DNA from: an uncultured Clostridia bacterium
GTDB taxonomy: Bacteria > Bacillota > Clostridia > Oscillospirales > Acutalibacteraceae
Direction of reading: 5' to 3'
Length of the DNA stretch: 9,266 bases
NCBI GenBank assembly: GCA_944384865.1
Contig: CALWVC010000051.1
Span: forward strand, 1-9,266
A model generated the notes under the pieces. It had not been told where the DNA came from. It saw only the letters and a program-made list of their open reading frames with translations, and made no database searches. A program made the translations under genes and the position numbers. Below, piece after piece: positions 5,570 through 9,266 of the stretch (the first letter of the stretch is position 1; every line of letters starts with the position of its first letter).

Positions 5570-6448
5570 ATGGTTCAAACGCCGGTTTTAATCGATACCG
5601 ATCCGGGAACAGATGACGCGGTGGCGCTGCTGCTTGCAGCGGCGCTGCACATGCCGGTGCGGGGCGTGCTTTCCAGCTATGGAAATCTTCCGCTGAAGCA
5701 GACGCATGCGAATGCGGCGGCGTTGCTTCGGGCGCTGGATATACAGGCGCCGTTGATTCGGGGTGCAGACGCAGTCAGCCCGAATGCAGAAGAAATCCAC
5801 GGAATGAACGGATTGGGAGGCGCGGATTTTTCCACTTTTTTGCCGGAAAGGGATTGCAGTGTATCTACGCCGGAACGGCTTCTGGAGACATATCCGCAAT
5901 GGGACTATATTGTTCTGGGGCCGTTGACAAATCTGGCGCGGTTGCTGCATGATTGTCCGGCGGTCTGTCAGAGGATTCGGTCTGTGACAGTCATGGGCGG
6001 CGGTTTTGAAAGGTATAATATGCCGCGTGATACAGAATTTAATTTTTATTGCGATCCGCAGGCGGTACAAACGGTTCTGCAAAGCGATCTGCCTTTGACG
6101 CTTATACCGTTGGACGTTACGCACACGGTTACATTGTCTTTGCGGCAAATCCATGCGCTGCCGCAAGGATGTTTACGGCAGAAGCTGTTTAAACAGGTGT
6201 TGTTGTATAATTGCGCAGCGGGTATCGGCCATGGCTGCGGCGGCGCAGTACTGCATGATGCGGTAGCGGTGGCGGCCAGTCGTTTTCCGGAACGATTTTG
6301 TTTTGAACAGACAACTGTGTGTTGCGATAGATATGGGCATATCGCCAGATTGACCGGTGGTAAAAAGATGCGTGTCGCCGTGCGGACGGATTCGAGATGG
6401 ATGTATGAGATGCTGGCCAAAAGTATGGCATATTTAGAACAGCTTTGA
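5570..6448 (+). CDS. Inosine-uridine-preferring-type nucleoside hydrolase
   Basis: The 292-residue protein shows the nucleoside hydrolase (IUNH) motifs in order. The N-terminal calcium and ribose site is LIDTDPGTDDA (7-17). HGMNGLGG (77-84), GPLTNLA (117-123), VMGGG (141-145) and EFNFYCDP (156-163) follow. LDVTH (181-185) and LHDAVAV (228-234), the latter carrying the usual His-Asp pair (H229, D230), complete the active site. Family members cleave the N-glycosidic bond of ribonucleosides in the cytoplasm to free base and ribose for salvage. Base preference cannot be read from sequence. GAGAGG lies eleven bases before the ATG at 5570. A nearer ATG at 5563 is in another frame. The C-terminus, ending EQL, overlaps the next minus-strand gene tail-to-tail by 15 bp, with no terminator between them. 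Length is slightly short of the usual 305-320 but no motif is missing. Confidence 0.92.
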   Translation: MVQTPVLIDTDPGTDDAVALLLAAALHMPVRGVLSSYGNLPLKQTHANAAALLRALDIQAPLIRGADAVSPNAEEIHGMNGLGGADFSTFLPERDCSVSTPERLLETYPQWDYIVLGPLTNLARLLHDCPAVCQRIRSVTVMGGGFERYNMPRDTEFNFYCDPQAVQTVLQSDLPLTLIPLDVTHTVTLSLRQIHALPQGCLRQKLFKQVLLYNCAAGIGHGCGGAVLHDAVAVAASRFPERFCFEQTTVCCDRYGHIARLTGGKKMRVAVRTDSRWMYEMLAKSMAYLEQL

Positions 6449-6946
6449 TTTTTGAACAAGGGGGATCAACGCAGCCGCCAGAAAGCCCATCAACAGTCCG
6501 CAGAGCAACGCGCAAAACATCAGGACAGGCAGATAGGCCAAAACGCCTGCCGAACCGGTGATGATGCCGGCGATCAGTAATTGCCCTAAATTGTGAAATA
6601 CGGCGCCGCCGACGCTGATGCCCGGCAAACTGAATTTTTCCGTTTTTTGAAGCAATGTCATCATACACAGCGCACAGACGCCGCCGCAGAACGAAAATGC
6701 CAGTGAGATCAGGCTGCCGAACAGAAGCGAAACGATCGCTGTTCGCAACAGGCAGACGATGAGCGCATCCCGCAGGCCGGTTTGCGTCAGCACTAGCAAT
6801 AACACGACATTGGCAAGCCCGAGCCTGAATCCGGGCAGCGGAATCAGCGTTACCGGAATCAAAGTTTCAATATAAGAGCAAATTGTGGCGGCGGCGGTGT
6901 ATAAAGCCAGACGGGCTGTCCGGCGGGCAGATGTTTGCGCGTTCAT
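6434..6946 (-). CDS. Gx transporter / heptaprenyl diphosphate synthase component I-type membrane protein
   Basis: The 170-residue hydrophobic protein matches the Hpre_diP_synt_I (Gx transporter) family. It has a start helix with SYIETLIPV (24-32), the conserved PGFRLGLANVVLLLVL (38-53), LLRTAIVSLLFGSLISLAFSFCGG (66-89) and FHNLGQLLIAGI (117-128). About five to six membrane helices are present. Despite the database name, the family looks like a membrane S-component rather than a soluble prenyl synthase, and its substrate is unsettled. Similar genes occur in flavin-based electron transfer loci and beside ApbE and NusG-domain-II genes. GGGAG lies six bases before the ATG at 6946 and overlaps the stop codon of the gene before it, leaving ten bases between the two frames. 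It is the last gene of a four-gene minus-strand operon, and its end overlaps the nucleoside hydrolase gene. Confidence 0.85.
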   Translation of the reverse strand: MNAQTSARRTARLALYTAAATICSYIETLIPVTLIPLPGFRLGLANVVLLLVLTQTGLRDALIVCLLRTAIVSLLFGSLISLAFSFCGGVCALCMMTLLQKTEKFSLPGISVGGAVFHNLGQLLIAGIITGSAGVLAYLPVLMFCALLCGLLMGFLAAALIPLVQKSKLF

Positions 6947-6956
6947 AAAGCTCTCC

Positions 6957-7382
6957 CTATCGACAACGGATATTTACGGTTTTTTGCTGGATATCATCAA
7001 AATTTATTATATAGGACAGACCCGTGACGGCGTCTGCTGCCGGTTCGCCGGTAATCGTGATTACCAGTCTGGCCGGAACACAGATGATAGACTGACCGGG
7101 GTATCTGATAAAACCGGTGCGTACACAGGACTTATCCGGACAATCTGCGGCAGTCACACCGATTTGGTGATCGCGGATCTCAATTTGATTATGGTATGCT
7201 GTATCCAGCTTTAAAATGCCATTTGATGCGGTTTGCAGGTCGATTGTCTGAATTGTTTTGCCATCGATTTGAATAATGGCGTTTGTTGATGGTCCGCCGG
7301 TACAGTATATGATCAGCAGGGCGACTGTCGCGATCACAACCGGCAGTGCGAATACAAACCAGTCCCATTTTTTAATTCTCAT
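6957..7382 (-). CDS. Membrane-anchored NusG domain II protein
   Basis: The 141-residue protein has one N-terminal membrane helix (about 8-27) and an extracytoplasmic NusG domain II-type beta domain. Signature residues are AADCPDKSCVRTGFI (78-92), with cysteines C81 and C86, and SIICVPARLVITI (98-110), with C101. These proteins share a fold with the insert domain of NusG in some bacteria but are not transcription factors, since the NGN and KOW domains are absent. They are usually found next to ApbE and Gx-transporter genes, and I recall similar proteins in extracellular electron transfer loci (EetA-like). GGAGGG lies seven bases before the ATG, inside the end of the ApbE gene. The two frames overlap by 11 bp, so translation is probably coupled. 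The exact function is unknown. Confidence 0.85.
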   Translation of the reverse strand: MRIKKWDWFVFALPVVIATVALLIIYCTGGPSTNAIIQIDGKTIQTIDLQTASNGILKLDTAYHNQIEIRDHQIGVTAADCPDKSCVRTGFIRYPGQSIICVPARLVITITGEPAADAVTGLSYIINFDDIQQKTVNIRCR

Positions 7383-8352
7383 AATAATACCCTCCGTCCT
7401 GCAGGGTGAATCGATTTCGCAGCCCCGGCGTTACCGTGACCGACCGGTCTTTTGTGATGAATATCGCTTCAAAATCCTGTTTTTGATTGTAAAAGGCTAA
7501 CCCCTGATCCAGCCCCATGACAAACAGAGCTGTGGAATAGGCGTCGGCTTTGGCGCCGCTGTCGGTTACGACCGTTACGGAGCGCAGACTGTTGTCGGTC
7601 GGATAGCCGTTTTGGCCGAAAATATGGTGATACCGTTTGCCGTTTGTTTCAAAATAACGTTGATAATCGCCCGAAGTTACGACGAAGCAATCACAGACCG
7701 ACAGCGTTCCGATAGAGGCCTGTTCGGTTTCCGGATGCTGAATGGCTATACGCCAGTCGTCGCCGTTTTTGCTGCCTAATACGGCGATATTTCCGCCAAT
7801 GGATAATAATCCGGAGGTTCCGCCCGCTTGCTCAATCATCTGCAGCGCGATATCCGACGCATAGCCCTTGGCGATACCGCCCAGATCCAGTTGTACGCCG
7901 TTTTGCAAAGACACCTGACCGTCCTGGATCTGCCAGTCGCCACTTTGAGAATGGGCAAGGGCGTCGTTGATCTGGGCGGCGGCGGGCAGCCGGTTTTGGC
8001 CGCCGATATCCCAAAGCCGGATAATATTGCCCAACGCCGGGTTGAATGCGCCGCCGGTGTCGTTTGCATACTGCCGGGCGAGCTGTAAAAGCGTATTCAG
8101 ATCGCCGTCAACCGGTCCGCCGGCGTTTTGGTTCAGAATCGAGAGTGCAGAACCGCTATTATGAAAATCAAGGGCGTCAGACAATGAACAGATTTTTTGG
8201 CGCACAGACGACAACACGCCGTCGTTTACATCAGCCGACAGCGTGATATAGGTGTCCATTGCAATAAATGAAAGCTGCGTATGAGGATGATTGCAGGCGC
8301 AGCAGAATACTGATAAAACGATCAGCAATACTGTCAGCAGATGACGTTTCAT
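7372..8352 (-). CDS. apbE: ApbE-family FMN transferase lipoprotein
   Basis: The 326-residue protein begins with a lipoprotein-type signal, MKRHLLTVLLIVLSVFCCAC, with the likely lipidated cysteine at 20. ApbE features follow in order: MDTYITL (32-38), FNPALGNIIRLW (103-114), LDLGGIAKGYASD (155-167), LLSIGGNIAVLG (182-193), VVTSGDYQRYF (224-234), YHHIF...NGYP (241-251) and GAKADAYSTALFVMG (266-280) with the metal-binding Asp/Thr pair (D270, T274). ApbE takes FMN from FAD and links it to a Ser/Thr of extracytoplasmic flavoproteins in a Mg-dependent reaction. The HHI(I/L)DPxTGYP motif is one residue shorter and lacks DP here. The ATG overlaps the upstream stop codon as ATGA and has no visible ribosome binding site, so translation depends on the upstream gene. 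No flavinylation target motif is seen in the window. Confidence 0.92.
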   Translation of the reverse strand: MKRHLLTVLLIVLSVFCCACNHPHTQLSFIAMDTYITLSADVNDGVLSSVRQKICSLSDALDFHNSGSALSILNQNAGGPVDGDLNTLLQLARQYANDTGGAFNPALGNIIRLWDIGGQNRLPAAAQINDALAHSQSGDWQIQDGQVSLQNGVQLDLGGIAKGYASDIALQMIEQAGGTSGLLSIGGNIAVLGSKNGDDWRIAIQHPETEQASIGTLSVCDCFVVTSGDYQRYFETNGKRYHHIFGQNGYPTDNSLRSVTVVTDSGAKADAYSTALFVMGLDQGLAFYNQKQDFEAIFITKDRSVTVTPGLRNRFTLQDGGYYYEN

Positions 8353-9266
8353 CGTGTAGTGGAGGCGGTTGTTTCGGTGGTTGTTGAGACTGTTTGCTGC
8401 CTGTTATAATAATCCTGAAAGGTTTTTATCAGATTTCCGGCCAGCAGAAATTCGACTTTCCCATCGTTTTGCTCCTGGTATTGATTGACGAGTTTTTCAA
8501 GCTGTTCAAACGGATCCGAGCCCAACTGAGAAGCAGAAATATACAGACAGATAAACTGTACATGTTCCGATTGCGGCAGCGCATAATCCGTATAAGTCTC
8601 TAACTGATCGACGGGGATACAGCGGATCATGGGAACTTCATGAACGATTTTGGAGCTTTGTATACCGCTGCTCAGAATCCCGTTTAGATACAGCTGATCT
8701 GAAAACAGCGGTATCTTTTCGGCGGAAATGGTGTCAACAGACAGAACAGTCAGACCGCACTGGTTCAAAAAATGACGGTTGATCAGTAAAAAGCTCTGTA
8801 AAACAGAAGCGGACATTTTATCGGCGTCAATCTGCATATAGCCGGTATTAGCGCTGTAAAACGCAGTAGAGGCGCGCCGGCCGGTATTGTACCAGGCGAA
8901 GACCGGTGGAGCCAGTTCGATAAAAGAAGGATTGAGCTCTACCGAAATCGGCGTGCTGCCGCGTGTAGCGCTGCGCATCAGCGTATGCAGCGCATCATTG
9001 GCCGGCAGATCACCGTTTTGGATGCAAATAGAAATATACGCCCGGATACCGGTTGTCAGTTGGCTGGTAAAGACCGGAGACGCCGCGTCGCTTTCGGGCA
9101 CCGGAAAAGAGGCGAGAAATGTGACGTTGGAGAAGCCGCCCAGATCCAACGCGCCAAAACCATGTTCGGAAAGCAGAGCGACAAACGCATCATTGTCGGT
9201 CATGGCGACGGCAGGGAGAATATAGCCGGCTTGGCTCAGCAGCTTTTTCAGCGCCACGTTTTGTGC
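8349..9266 (-). CDS. GxGYxYP-like protein, C-terminal part (5' end outside window)
   Basis: The minus-strand frame is open from the window edge to the TGA at 8349-8351, giving 305 visible residues. A GTG at 9257 is in frame but has no ribosome binding site and the frame continues upstream, so the start is beyond the window. Residues 72-145 resemble the core of GxGYxYP proteins. RAYISICIQNGD (75-86) stands where the family has a YxSDGDN-type strand. RGSTPISVELNPSFIELAPPVFAWY (102-126) matches its RGxxPIxxxxxPxLxxLAPxxxxYY region, and SANTGYMQ (138-145) stands at the name-giving GxGYxYP. The tail, 291-305, is rich in Thr and Ser. The family is thought to be extracellular and linked to carbohydrates, but its activity is unknown. 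Several signature residues differ, so this is a divergent member. It is the first visible gene of the operon with apbE. Confidence 0.55.
   Translation of the reverse strand, partial: AQNVALKKLLSQAGYILPAVAMTDNDAFVALLSEHGFGALDLGGFSNVTFLASFPVPESDAASPVFTSQLTTGIRAYISICIQNGDLPANDALHTLMRSATRGSTPISVELNPSFIELAPPVFAWYNTGRRASTAFYSANTGYMQIDADKMSASVLQSFLLINRHFLNQCGLTVLSVDTISAEKIPLFSDQLYLNGILSSGIQSSKIVHEVPMIRCIPVDQLETYTDYALPQSEHVQFICLYISASQLGSDPFEQLEKLVNQYQEQNDGKVEFLLAGNLIKTFQDYYNRQQTVSTTTETTASTTR

Noticed and set aside
5588..6166. Long minus-strand frame (192 codons) inside the nucleoside hydrolase gene
   Set aside because: Its product is Arg/Gln/Cys-rich with no motif, while the plus strand carries every nucleoside hydrolase motif. 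It is a shadow of that gene.
9255..9257. GTG as the start of the GxGYxYP-like gene
   Set aside because: No ribosome binding site is visible, the frame stays open to the window edge, and the domain would be truncated and lack a signal peptide.

Overview
The window looks like chromosomal DNA from an anaerobic Firmicute of the class Clostridia, most likely Ruminococcaceae/Oscillospiraceae. This is inferred from AGGAGG-type ribosome binding sites, sigma-A-like promoters, a dockerin-bearing secreted protein, a QueT transporter behind a preQ1-I-type riboswitch, and an ApbE / NusG-domain-II / Gx-transporter gene set. It carries nine recognisable protein genes (one broken by two frameshifts), one possible leader-peptide ORF and several regulatory sites. 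I see no tRNA, rRNA, CRISPR array, insertion sequence or phage gene.

Region 1 (1-923): the 5' part of a minus-strand gene for a secreted protein with an N-terminal two-repeat dockerin and the start of what looks like a carbohydrate-esterase family 2 jelly-roll domain. It is followed by a 343-base divergent intergenic region with extended -10 promoters on both strands and a perfect 8-bp inverted repeat around the plus-strand promoter.

Region 2 (924-4751, plus strand): a YdcF/ElyC-type (DUF218) membrane protein gene interrupted by two net-zero single-base frameshifts, both in homopolymers. A strong promoter (TTGACT-17-TACAAT) then drives a short ORF of 25 codons that overlaps the GTG start of a CNNM/CBS/CorC transport-type protein. 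Next come a preQ1-I-like riboswitch and queT (queuosine-precursor ECF S-component), then an Mrp/NBP35-type Fe-S ATPase, closed by a strong hairpin terminator.

Region 3 (4839-6448): a minus-strand DUF4203-like seven-helix membrane protein with its own promoter, divergent from a plus-strand inosine-uridine-type nucleoside hydrolase. The hydrolase overlaps the next operon tail-to-tail by 15 bp.

Region 4 (6434-9266, minus strand): a tightly packed, translationally coupled operon. In transcription order it holds a GxGYxYP-like protein (5' end outside the window), an ApbE-type FMN transferase lipoprotein, a membrane-anchored NusG-domain-II protein and a Gx-transporter/HepS1-type membrane protein. 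The last three resemble genes found in flavin-based extracellular electron transfer or membrane redox loci of Firmicutes, so this is the most interesting stretch. A role in extracytoplasmic flavin or quinone redox chemistry is an inference from context and is not shown by the sequence.
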